The notes below the pieces were generated by a model. That model did no database searches. It was not told where the DNA came from and was given only the letters and a program-made list of their open reading frames with translations. The position numbers and the translations under genes were made by a program. Of a stretch of 35,306 nt of DNA, positions 1 to 9,000 are shown in pieces. Numbering within the stretch: position 1 is the first letter of the stretch; every line of letters begins with the position of its first letter. The stretch covers positions 1-35,306 of the forward strand of contig JAFCGF010000037.1 of NCBI GenBank assembly GCA_017608295.1, in the 5' to 3' direction. Source of the DNA: Candidatus Woesearchaeota archaeon. Lineage in GTDB: Archaea > Nanoarchaeota > Nanoarchaeia > Woesearchaeales > JAGVZT01.

Positions 1-234
1 TCCTGCACATCCAGTTCCGTACTTTTCAATTGCATTGATGGCCGCCTCCTTAATTCTGGGATGATTGGTCAACCCCAGGTAACTGTTGGAACCAAACATT
101 AGCACCTTCATACCATTCATTATCACCTCCGTATCCTGTTCCGACTCGATCACTCTGAAATAGGGATACAATCCCATTGCCTGAACCTGCTGAGGCAGTG
201 TATAACCAGCCATTCTGTCTTTTAGTATGTTCAT
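1..234 (-). CDS. Alpha-oxoamine synthase, serine palmitoyltransferase-like (5' part only)
   Basis: The gene runs leftward off the window edge, so only the first 78 residues are visible. They begin [20 protein letters not shown] and contain the segment [20 protein letters not shown] followed by a Gly-Thr-Gly stretch. This is the N-terminal signature of PLP-dependent alpha-oxoamine synthases. The family includes serine palmitoyltransferase, 2-amino-3-ketobutyrate CoA ligase and 8-amino-7-oxononanoate synthase. The N-terminal spacing and the FGSNSYLGL form resemble the Bacteroidota serine palmitoyltransferases that start sphingolipid synthesis by condensing serine with an acyl-CoA in the cytoplasm. 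The catalytic lysine lies beyond the window, so the substrate cannot be settled here. The ATG at 234 is preceded on its strand by AAGGAGAG, a good ribosome binding site. Confidence 0.8.
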   Translation of the reverse strand, partial: MNILKDRMAGYTLPQQVQAMGLYPYFRVIESEQDTEVIMNGMKVLMFGSNSYLGLTNHPRIKEAAINAIEKYGTGCAG

Positions 235-472
235 GCTCTCCTTTTTTACAAATGCAAAATTATAAATCCTTTTTCCTGTCTGAATAAAGAATACTTGGTA
301 TTCGATTATTAACCTAAATATACGGTATAATAACAATAAAACAATACACCTGTTTTTCTATGTAAGTCTTCAAACCAATCTGGACTAAATGTGGTGACAG
401 ACTGAAAGATACATCTATCGACAATGTTAACTCGGACTGCATTTGAATTGATTTTAGTAACTCTAAATAATT

Positions 473-671
473 GTCCATTTATTTGCAATTAGATACTTAT
501 CTCCTGGTATCAAGAGTTAATCATTGAAGTAAGTAAACATTCGTTCATTTATTTACCTGTAATAAGAAGGAGACAATTGCAGTTGCAAGCCGACCGCATG
601 AAAAAAGCTCCTGGAATCCTGATATTGATTACAATGCTTAACTAACTCTTTCCAGGAGCTTTTAGAAACTA
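473..671 (-). repeat. Dispersed ~200-bp non-coding repeat, copy 1
   Basis: Read on the minus strand, this stretch matches 16085-16285 (plus strand) over about 200 bp, roughly 90 percent by eye. Each copy has a long hairpin whose arms are AAGCTCCTGGA and TCCAGGAGCTT around a ~35-nt interior, followed by a T-run, then a GCGGTCGGCT segment, then ACAGGTAAATAAAT, and it ends at ATGGAC. No reading frame is conserved. The hairpin with T-run could act as a terminator, but the similarity far outside the hairpin shows a mobile or duplicated unit. A shorter relative is at 4434-4491. Confidence 0.8.
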
Positions 672-687
672 AAACGATTTACTTTTG

Positions 688-740
688 ATTCAACGTTGCG
701 TGCAAAAGCAGTGACAGTTGATTTTGCACTTGTGTTATGC
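688..740 (+). other. attC-like folded site (weak candidate)
   Basis: The order seen is ATTCAAC, a 5-nt spacer, GTGCAAAA, a 14-nt loop region, TTTTGCAC, a 4-nt spacer, then GTTATGC. The first 7-mer fits the integron R'' consensus RYYYAAC and the 8-bp inner arms are perfectly complementary. The last 7-mer misses GTTRRRY at one position. The geometry resembles an integron attC site, but the two outer boxes pair only at AAC/GTT, and no gene ends just upstream. It could instead be an ordinary intergenic hairpin. Confidence 0.3.
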
Positions 741-967
741 CCAGTTACAAAGTTAAATTTAGAAATTAATAAGCAATAATTAGGTATCTTTATTTGACTT
801 TTGGAATCTCAAGTTTCAAATTTGGAATGGCAAAATTCTGAATTGTTATAGGAAAGAAATTGCATCGGCAAATGTATTACAAATTAATTGGTTAAAAAGT
901 AATATTGCAGTCTATATAATAGGTATGCTTAGCCATCAATTGTTAAATCTTTTCAATGGAGGGAATC

Positions 968-3442
968 ATGAAAAAAGCACAAATCATTTTCGCAGGAGTT
1001 TTCGTCTTTTTCTTAACCACCAGCCTGGGTGCCCAACCCAAATCCTGGGCGAAGAATAAATCGTTGCATGCGCTCTCCGATCCCGATATTATTCTTCACA
1101 ATGCCAATGTCATCACCATGGATGAGCAAATGCCAGGAGCACAGGCGATTGCTATTGTAGGTAATCGAATTTCTGCAGTCGGTACCGACACAGAAGTTCT
1201 CGCCCTGAAGACCGCCAGCACTCAGCTCATCGATCTCGAAGGCAAAACGGTGGTGCCTGGACTGATTGAAGGTCATGACCATATGCTGCAGCAAGGTTTT
1301 AAAGAAAATGGCGCAGAGGGCCTGGCGCGTGCAACACAGAGAATGGCAGCCAATGGCTACACCACTGTACACCAACTTTTCAGTTCTGGAGATTTTATTA
1401 CTACAGCGCAGGAGCTGGCACAGAGGGGAGAATTGGCTGTTCGCATGAATTTCTATATTAATTACAATACAAATTGCAATACGGATGTCATCCCATGGAA
1501 TATTTTTCCCTATACTGAAAAAAAAGACACAACCATCCGAATTGTCGGAGTAAAGATTTTTGCAGATGGAGGATCGTGTGGTTTGCTATCAGCAAGTACC
1601 ACACCATATCTGGGTTATCCTGGAGTAAGTGGCGATCTGTTCAAAACTGAGGAAGAAATGAATGACATCGTTGCAACTGTACTTGACGCGGGTTACCCCA
1701 TTGCTATGCATGCTATTGGTGACTCTGCTATCGGGGTTGGCCTTAACGCCTTTGAGAACGCTTTTGCCGGTCAGGGAAATACATTACGCTCCCGCATGGA
1801 ACATTTGCGCATCATGCGTGAAGATCTGGCGGATCAAATGGCTGATCTGGGTATTGCCGCTTCCATTCAATACACCTGGGCCCACGCACGTCGTGCGCCA
1901 AAGTGGGAAGCATTATATTTGCCATCTGCCCTGGAGTGGTTTTACCCCTGGCGCAGAATGGTTGATCGCGGCATTCCTATTGTTGGTGGCAATGATTTTC
2001 CATATGCGAAACGAATTCAAAGCATGCAAACAATCAGTTATCTGGCAACACGCAGAACGGAGCGAAGCGACACACTTGCTGCTTGGATGGACGGTGACCA
2101 GCTCACGGTTGAGGAGGGTCTTCGCAGCATGACAGTTACCAATGCATGGGTCGTGTTTGAAGAGGACGTAAAAGGAACAATCACGCCGGAAAAACTGGCA
2201 GATCTGACCATCCTGTCAGACGATCCGCTAGCCATTGACCCCTTTGACGTGCGCAAAATCAAAATTGAAATGACCATCATGGATGGCGTTATTCGACATA
2301 ATAAATTGAACAAGCCGACCCATGCTATTCACAACGCTGGATCGTTTGGCATCACTATTGATGACCGGGGACTCTGGGGATCAGAAAGCGGTCAGGTGGG
2401 CTTGCAGGTGCATAGTATCGAGCAGCTTTTTCAAGGATCGATTTTGGTTTCTTATGATGCCAACACCGTTGCAACAGCGACCTTCCGGCAACAAGATTAT
2501 GTAACTTTACCGGATGGATGGTTGCATTTCCAGGAGCCCGGAACGATTGCCAGCGAGGAGGCAACGGTGACGTATGAAGATGTCACAACCAACCATCCAA
2601 ATCATTTAAGAATCAGGCAAAATACCTTCATGTGGGAAGACGACCCGTTGCTGTTGGTGAAATATGACTTTGAGAATCCACACGACCATTCTGTTTCCGA
2701 CCTCTATCTCGGCCAGTTCATGGTCTTCAACATAACGGGTTCAGGCAATGAATGGGCAAGTTATGAAGATGATCTGGCAGGCTGGGAAGAAAATAACGGG
2801 CTTGGGTTTGCCTACATGTACGACAATGACCAGACCGCCCCGTACATCGGAGTCGCCATGTTCGACCAGTCCGGCCAACATGCGAACAATTCCCTTGCCT
2901 TCAATGAAGGTTCCCGACTGGATTGGATTGGGGATGAACCGCGGTTTTCTGATTTCATGAGAAACGGAATCATCGCGGCAAATACTGCTGAACCAGGAAA
3001 TTATTCCATTCTAATCTCCTCCGGCCCATTTTCAATTAATGCTGGGCAGTCGATTTCACCTTTCATAGTAACCTTTGTGGTTGGAGAAAATCTCGACGAC
3101 CTTAAGGATGCGGTGAACCAGGCATACCAGCGATCAAACCTGGTCACATCGGTTGAGCAGGGAGTAGGTCAGGTCACGGATGAGTTCCGGTTATTCCAAA
3201 ACTATCCAAATCCATTCAATCAGTCAACCACCATCTGGTTTTCACTACCTGAAGCGGAGCATGTAAAGGTCGAGGTTTTCGACCTCATGGGCCAGAGCGT
3301 CATCACGTTGCTTGATGCACCAAAGCTTGCGGGTGACCACCGAATTGGGTTCGATGCACAAAACCTGGGCAGGGGAGCTTACATCCTCAGGATTGAAGCA
3401 GGGACATTTCGGGCAGCCAGGAAGATGCTTTATTTGAAATAA
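968..3442 (+). CDS. Secreted amidohydrolase (Amidohydrolase_3/YtcJ-like) with T9SS C-terminal domain
   Basis: The 824-residue protein starts at the ATG at 968, preceded by GGAGGG; an in-frame ATG at 956 overlaps that ribosome site and is less likely. A Sec signal peptide covers residues 1-22 (ending SLGA/QPK). Residues ~38-455 form a metal-dependent amidohydrolase: His-Asp-His at 103-105, candidate lysine 196 in VGVKIFADG, His248 in AMHAIGD, His279 in MEHLR and Asp343 in GGNDFPY. Family members hydrolyse amide or related bonds; the substrate is unknown. About 90 residues separate the HxH motif from the lysine, much shorter than usual for YtcJ-type proteins, so part of the barrel insertion seems absent. 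Residues ~460-735 are unassigned, beta-rich in look. The last ~85 residues (from FRLFQNYPNPFN to KMLYLK) are a type IX secretion sorting domain, so the protein should reach the cell surface or medium. The gene looks richer in G+C than its neighbours. No obvious operon partner is seen. Confidence 0.85.
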   Translation: MKKAQIIFAGVFVFFLTTSLGAQPKSWAKNKSLHALSDPDIILHNANVITMDEQMPGAQAIAIVGNRISAVGTDTEVLALKTASTQLIDLEGKTVVPGLIEGHDHMLQQGFKENGAEGLARATQRMAANGYTTVHQLFSSGDFITTAQELAQRGELAVRMNFYINYNTNCNTDVIPWNIFPYTEKKDTTIRIVGVKIFADGGSCGLLSASTTPYLGYPGVSGDLFKTEEEMNDIVATVLDAGYPIAMHAIGDSAIGVGLNAFENAFAGQGNTLRSRMEHLRIMREDLADQMADLGIAASIQYTWAHARRAPKWEALYLPSALEWFYPWRRMVDRGIPIVGGNDFPYAKRIQSMQTISYLATRRTERSDTLAAWMDGDQLTVEEGLRSMTVTNAWVVFEEDVKGTITPEKLADLTILSDDPLAIDPFDVRKIKIEMTIMDGVIRHNKLNKPTHAIHNAGSFGITIDDRGLWGSESGQVGLQVHSIEQLFQGSILVSYDANTVATATFRQQDYVTLPDGWLHFQEPGTIASEEATVTYEDVTTNHPNHLRIRQNTFMWEDDPLLLVKYDFENPHDHSVSDLYLGQFMVFNITGSGNEWASYEDDLAGWEENNGLGFAYMYDNDQTAPYIGVAMFDQSGQHANNSLAFNEGSRLDWIGDEPRFSDFMRNGIIAANTAEPGNYSILISSGPFSINAGQSISPFIVTFVVGENLDDLKDAVNQAYQRSNLVTSVEQGVGQVTDEFRLFQNYPNPFNQSTTIWFSLPEAEHVKVEVFDLMGQSVITLLDAPKLAGDHRIGFDAQNLGRGAYILRIEAGTFRAARKMLYLK

Positions 3443-3762
3443 GGACAAGTAGTATAATATTTTTCTACAGTCGATGCAAGGCTTTAGTTGAGTAGGTTGG
3501 TGCGGTGTTATACTAAAGCTTTGTTCGAATTCACAGATTCGGTGTCTTGTAACCTTTGCACCACTGAGCAACTTAATAGCCATTCAATCAGTCCGATCTT
3601 TTGAAAGCAATTGGGAACTAGTGTATAAAGACAATGCCTTTATATTCCTTATAGTAGCAATAGTTATTTGGCTTACTCAAGTAAATTTACTTCAATCTTA
3701 CAACAAATCCAATCGTGTTAGGACCTTGACTATAGTGATAGGATCTTTACTTCAGCAATATA

Positions 3763-3843
3763 AATTCCTTTAAGGAATTAGATGGATGCTACTTAAAGGA
3801 TTTGGCTTATTCCTTTAAAGGATTGGGGATTTCTTTAAAGGAA
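3763..3843. repeat. Cluster of TCCTTTAAAGGA palindromes
   Basis: Four variants of one short palindrome occur within 81 bp: AATTCCTTTAAGGAATT at 3763-3779, a half-form CTTAAAGGA at 3792, a perfect TCCTTTAAAGGA at 3811-3822, and TTCTTTAAAGGAA at 3831-3843. A further imperfect inverted repeat, TTAAGAAAC to GTTTTCTTAG, follows at about 3850-3871. The spacing is irregular, so this is not a CRISPR-like array. Possible roles are a protein-binding cluster or decay of a repeat; nothing decides between them. Confidence 0.6.
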
Positions 3844-3906
3844 TTGAGTTTTAAGAAACTCCGTTTTCTTAGAAAATAAAATATATTAATCTATCATGTG
3901 CTCAAT

Positions 3907-4201
3907 TACAGGCAGGATCCGTATTTGTGACGATTTAGATAATTTTCTGGTGATTCAGTCCCCGATTTCTTGATTATGCAATACTCAAAAACGCTGTAAA
4001 ACGCACAGAATCCGTATTAGAGGAGGTTTAAATGATATTTTAGCTATACATTTCCTGCTTTCTTGAGTATACAATACTCAAAAGCGCTGTAAAATGCGCA
4101 AAGTCCTTATTAGAGCGCCTTTAATTATGATTTATAAATAGCTTAGAAATGGAATAACTGGAAAATTATCTAAATCGTCACAAATACGGATCCTGTCTGT
4201 A
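3907..4201. mobile_element. 295-bp miniature inverted-repeat element (MITE-like)
   Basis: The ends are 41-nt inverted repeats, 3907-3947 and 4161-4201, that differ at one position by eye; the arm reads TACAG, G or A, CAGGATCCG and ends AGATAATTTTC. The interior carries two ~64-nt direct repeats (about 3960-4024 and 4053-4117) that share CAATACTCAAAA, CGCTGTAAAA and TATTAGAG. No protein is encoded. A second inverted pair lies outside the first: TGCTCAATTACAGG at 3899-3912 and its complement at 4289-4302. The structure is that of a non-autonomous element mobilised by a transposase encoded elsewhere (inference). No clear target duplication was recognised. Confidence 0.75.
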
Positions 4202-4319
4202 TTATAGAGCTTTTTATTATACCAATATAATTTATTGAATTATGCGGAATAAATAAGAATACTATATTCTCCTTTATTTCTTGCTCTACCTGTAATTGAG
4301 CAAAAGTAAAGAACCTATC

Positions 4320-4383
4320 TGTATAGTGGAGACCCCTTCTCTATATAGTGAAGACCCCTTTCATATAGTAAACCCCCTTTTCT
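4320..4383. repeat. Three degenerate ~21-nt tandem repeats
   Basis: Three consecutive units share the pattern TATAGTGAAGACCCCTTTC: TATAGTGGAGACCCCTTCTC, then TATAGTGAAGACCCCTTTCA, then TATAGTAAACCCCCTTTTC. They lie in the gene-free stretch between the amidohydrolase and floA. They contain no conserved reading frame; the unit period is 20-21 nt, about two helical turns. Confidence 0.6.
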
Positions 4384-4433
4384 TTAATGAAAGCTAAATC
4401 ACTTTAGAGATTTGAATTATATTTCCTAATTAG

Positions 4434-4491
4434 ATTTATCAATATCAGGTGCTCATAGAGCTTTTTTTTACGGTCGGCTCGCTACATCCAC
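4434..4491 (+). repeat. Dispersed repeat, truncated diverged copy 3
   Basis: The segment ATCAATATCAGG, followed a little later by GAGCTTTTTTTT and CGGTCGGCTCGCT, matches the middle of the ~200-bp repeat at 16085-16285 in the same orientation. The 5' hairpin arm and the distal part are missing or unrecognisable, so this is a remnant. Confidence 0.5.
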
Positions 4492-4520
4492 CATACAACG
4501 ACTTTTGAGATCCCGTTTAT

Positions 4521-4562
4521 AAATTAAAAACCACGGAGAACCCGATTCTGCGTTCTCCGTGG
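4521..4562 (-). terminator. Intrinsic terminator of floA
   Basis: An 11-bp perfect stem, CCACGGAGAAC at 4531-4541 with GTTCTCCGTGG at 4552-4562, encloses a 10-nt loop. Read on the minus strand the stem is followed by TTTTTAATTT. It lies 45 nt beyond the floA stop codon in the right direction. Confidence 0.8.
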
Positions 4563-4607
4563 CTAATTTCACTTTAAAGACAGCTTCTTTAACGGCAATC
4601 TTAACCA

Positions 4608-5597
4608 TTAATCTATTTTCGAACTACCGCTGCCTGGCTTGGCGATGGAGTCTCTCATCCCGGTATCCGCTTCGATATTCTTCATCCTCAGGTAATCCAT
4701 GATACCCAGATTTCCCTGGCGGAAAGCTTCTGCCATGGCCAGCGGGACCTGGACTTCAGCTTCAATCACCTTGGCCCGTGCTTCCTGTGCTTTTGCTATC
4801 ATTTCCTGTTCCAGTGCTAAAGCCATGGCCCTTCTCTCCTCCGCTTTTGCCTGGGCAATATTCTTATCGGCATTCGCCTGGTCCATCTGTAAAACTGCAC
4901 CAATATTTTTACCGATATCAATATCCGCAATATCAATTGAAAGTATTTCAAAAGCAGTTCCTGCGTCAAGGCCTTTTTCAAGAACTACTTTTGATATGGA
5001 ATCAGGATTCTCCAGTACAGCCTTATGTGAATTGGATGAACCAATGGATGAAACGATTCCTTCACCAACCCGGGCCAGGACGGTCTCTTCTCCTGCCCCG
5101 CCAACCAGCTGCTTAATATTGGTTCTCACAGTTATCCTGGCCTTGGAAATCAGCTGGATACCGTCCTTTGAAACTGCTGTAACCGCCGGTGTATCCATAA
5201 TCTTCGGATTAACAGACATCTGCACTGCTTCAAATACATCACGGCCTGCTAGGTCGATGGCAGTTGCCATCTGGAAATGCAAATCGATATTCGCTTTGGA
5301 TGCAGAAACTAGCGCATGGACAACCTGTTGAACTCTTCCTCCGGCAAGATAGTGAGCTTCAAGGTCATCCCTGTGAAGTACCAATCCAGCCTTTGTACCT
5401 TCAATCAGGGCACCCACAACAATGGATGGAGGGACTTTTCTCCATCTCATAAAGATCAATTGCAATAAGGAGATTTTCACTCCTGAAACCAATGCCTGAA
5501 ACCATAATCCTATCGGTATAAAATAAAGGATGATCCACAGGAAGATTAACGCCCCGACAATAACTACAATATATAATCCGATTCCTTCCATGTTCAA
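4608..5597 (-). CDS. floA: Flotillin-like protein FloA
   Basis: The 329-residue protein matches bacterial FloA (formerly UPF0365/YqfA) along its length, which is the usual length of about 330. The N-terminal ~35 residues form a membrane-inserted hairpin. The SPFH-type core has the very conserved stretches [49 protein letters not shown] and [20 protein letters not shown]. An Ala/Glu-rich coiled coil follows ([20 protein letters not shown]) and the tail has [19 protein letters not shown]. FloA assembles in functional membrane microdomains at the inner face of the cytoplasmic membrane and scaffolds signalling and secretion proteins. In many bacteria it is encoded beside an NfeD protein; none is in this window. 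Start choice is between M1 and M3. The terminator at 4521-4562 ends the transcript, so it is probably monocistronic. Confidence 0.95.
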   Translation of the reverse strand: MNMEGIGLYIVVIVGALIFLWIILYFIPIGLWFQALVSGVKISLLQLIFMRWRKVPPSIVVGALIEGTKAGLVLHRDDLEAHYLAGGRVQQVVHALVSASKANIDLHFQMATAIDLAGRDVFEAVQMSVNPKIMDTPAVTAVSKDGIQLISKARITVRTNIKQLVGGAGEETVLARVGEGIVSSIGSSNSHKAVLENPDSISKVVLEKGLDAGTAFEILSIDIADIDIGKNIGAVLQMDQANADKNIAQAKAEERRAMALALEQEMIAKAQEARAKVIEAEVQVPLAMAEAFRQGNLGIMDYLRMKNIEADTGMRDSIAKPGSGSSKID

Positions 5598-6003
5598 TTA
5601 GGTTTTTAGTTTAATAATAATTTTATTACTCAGTACTTTCACTGTGCGTCGTTAAATGAATCAGAACTAAACTGGGCTTATATTTAAGTTGTGATTTCAT
5701 ATAAAATTACTCAATTTTTCATTACAATGTTATGTTGATAAATTTTGAGGAAATAATCGTACGATTATTTATAAGGTTTTGTTGCTAAATCTAATTATGA
5801 CAAGACTAATCGTCAAGAATAAATTAACGGACATTTTTATACTTTAATGGAATCTCTTGATTCTTTGAATTTTACAATATCATCTTTTAATTCTACAACC
5901 AATTAGTGTATTTTTATCTGAAATCCTACTATCACACTGATAAAATGTGTAAATTTAATTGATACACAACTTATTTTGATACCTGAATTAGTCCTCGTTT
6001 TAT
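5598..6003. other. Divergent intergenic region between floA and the activase gene
   Basis: This very AT-rich ~400-bp stretch must hold the promoters of both divergent genes, but no confident TTG/TAnnTTTG pair could be assigned. It contains AATCGTACGATT, a 12-nt perfect palindrome at 5755-5766, which might be an operator. At about 5822-5840 there is AATTAACGGACATTTTTAT, which resembles the CGGAC half of the dispersed motif seen at 14080, 22717 and 32091. No coding potential was recognised. Confidence 0.4.
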
Positions 6004-6036
6004 TTGACGATTTACATTCTTGAAAGTTTTACGAAA

Positions 6037-9000
6037 ATGAAAGCTGAATCCTCCCGAGAAGATGCAACTAAACGAAAGGTCTTTATCGATGCAGGAATTG
6101 AGCATATTCAAATACGGATATACGACTCATTTATTGAGAATAACCCTGAAACATTAACTAGCAATAAAATAATACCAAATAACGATGATATTCGGAAACT
6201 GTTCAGGGAATATGGTATTATGGAGTTGTTCAGAAACGCAGGGAACTCGATGGATAATAGTATCGAGCCAATATATATTACGGGAAAACTTTCGGAGATT
6301 ACTAAAAAAGTTTTAAGTCGAGGTGAATCAATTATGCCGGCGGCAATTCTATGGTCTGCAGCTAAATTCTTTTTACGCAAGAAAGAAAATAGAGATTTAG
6401 AAACAGTTGGCATTATTGATCTTTCCGCATCTGGTTATATGATTATATGTATTGATAAGAACGAAAAATTAAAAGAGAATCTGCTGATAGTGAATCCACG
6501 ATGTGGAGCCGGAACGGGAATCAATTTGAGCAGGATTCTGGATAAATTGGACATTGACCGGGGAGATGTTGATCGTGTTCTGGTTGATTATCTTGGCACG
6601 GAGGGGAAAGCTGAACGTGAGCAGATCCCTGTCAGATCTGACAGGTGTGGGGTATTCAGTTCTTCAGCTACAATCTCTGACAAGAACCAGGGAATTCCTC
6701 TCAATCGTGCGCTTGCCATAACAATGAAGTCTGAAGTAATGAAGCCATGCAGGAAAATGTCCTTTGGGACCGATAAAGTATACCTGACAGGAGGAGTATT
6801 CAGGTGGCAGTATGCCAGAAATTGTGCCGAAGATTTTTTGAAAGCCAACGGAGTAAAAGAGATTGTCTACGATAAGGAACAATCAATCATAATGACAGGG
6901 ATGAAGTACTTAGTGGAGAGCATCGGGAAAGGCAATTTCCGAAAACAGAATGCAGTACGATTGCGAAAACATGATAACTTATTGGAATTGCCCTCTTTCA
7001 ATGCATTAAAAGAAAAGTATGAGAAACAATTGTTGTATGAAAGGTTACCCAATCCTGAAATCGAAACTGTTACGCCCGAAATATTTATAAATCTGCCTGT
7101 TAATATCGGTCTTGATATTGGTTCAGTCATGGCGAAGATTGTGGTAAATAATGCCAGGACAGGGGAACTGCTATTTCAAAATTTCTATAATAATCACGGG
7201 GATACTATTAACACAATAAAACACATTTTCAGGAAACTAAAGTCCAAAGGAATCGATAAATTAAAGATTCAAAACATTGGGATAACAGGAAGCGGAAGAT
7301 ATCAGGTTCAGAAGGCTTTAAAGGCAATTTACCCGCATATTAAGGAAAGAATATCCACCTTGGTTGAAAATTATGCACACGCAAGAGGATCAATCCAGCT
7401 TGCTAAAGATCATATTGCAAAATTAAAATGCGAAGGCATTGATGAAGTAAATGAAGACTTCTGTCTGTTAGTTGATATTGGAGGTGAAGATACAAAGATC
7501 TCGGTCATCTCTCTCAAAAAGGAAGAACTATTTGACAATGCTATGAATATCAAGTGTTCTGCCGGAACCGGGAGCTTAATGGATACCCTCAAAACGTTAT
7601 TTAATATTAAAGATATAGCAGAGGCCTATAGTAAAGCCTTCGAAGCGCGGCAGGCCTATGGAATCAATGCCACATGTGCAGTATTTCTGATGGAAAACGC
7701 CAGAAAAATGCAGGCGGAAGGTTATAGTAAGGATGAAATAATGGCTTCATGCTGTCACGCAATTGTGGAGAATATGTCTCGTTCCCTATGGCACCAGGTT
7801 GAAATCCCTGATAATACAATAATACTGCTTCATGGCCAGACTATGCTGAGTGACCCCCTCCCTTTAGCTGTTACACACAGAGCACAAGAATATATGAGTA
7901 CGAGGACTTTTTGTCTGGTCCCACCATTTCCAGGGCACAGGGCTTGTATTGGTCTCGTAAAAAATATCCAAGATAAAGATCTTCCGGAAATCGAAGAATA
8001 CTGCTATCTGGATGATCTCATTGAACGTCAGTTTGATAAGAAAATTATTGTATGCCGCGGAGTAGCTTGTGGCGATAAAAATGCGCGGTGTGTGAGAACG
8101 AAACTTAACTCAGAGGGCATTCATGGCAAAATTTCACTGCTCCTTGGAGGTTGTACAGCAGTTAATGAGCAAGCGGCACGAATGAAAAGAGGCGAAAAGA
8201 ATGAGGTTCCCCACGCATATAAAGCAATTTGGAAATTCATCGATGAGAAATTGCCAAAATCTGAGGATAAGAAAAGACTTGTGATTCCAAGAAGCTTCGC
8301 TATTTCAGAAAATGCCTTCCTTTTTGGAAAAGTATTCGAACAATTCGATATACCGGTGCATATAGATAATGTACAAGAAAGAGATATTATGGAAGGACAA
8401 CCATTGTTTTCTATAGATACTTGTGCACCGAATATTGGCGCCACCGGACAATTTCTCCGTCTTGCCAGAGAACAACATGGAATTATCATGTTACCCCAAA
8501 TAGACTTTTTGCCTGTTGAAGGAAAGAGTGTCGGTAGGACCTGTACCACAAATCAGGGTGGAATTCTAATCGCCCACCATTTTGCTAAAACAAAGTATCC
8601 TGAAGCCCGGTTCAAATTGTTTGATATAAGCCTGAAAAAAACTGACCCCCAAAACATTGCTGACCAATTGTATGATGAATTTCATTCGATTTTTGAATAC
8701 TATGAAGTGAAGGTTCCAAAAAGCAGATTCATTGAGGCAATTGTTTATGCTGCAAAGGAATATGAAAATTTAAAAAAAGAATTAGAAGAAATTACGGCAG
8801 ATTTTATAGAAGAGGCGATCAATAAAAAAATAAATATTTCAATCATCTGCGCAAGAGAGTATGTCTTGAATCCGGGAATTTATGATAGCCACATTGGGAA
8901 ACTTCTCAAAGATAAAGGTGTGGTTGCCATTCCTGCTTATGTGTTTGAAACATACCCGGATAGACAATTCGATTACATCTATTGGAAAAACCCACATGAT

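Noticed and set aside
3763..3843. CRISPR array
   Set aside because: The repeats are palindromes of 12-17 nt with irregular short spacing, with no cas genes and no uniform spacers.
4699..5331. Plus-strand frame of 210 codons
   Set aside because: It is antisense to floA, whose protein matches its family along the full length; the translation is Ser/Ala-rich shadow sequence.
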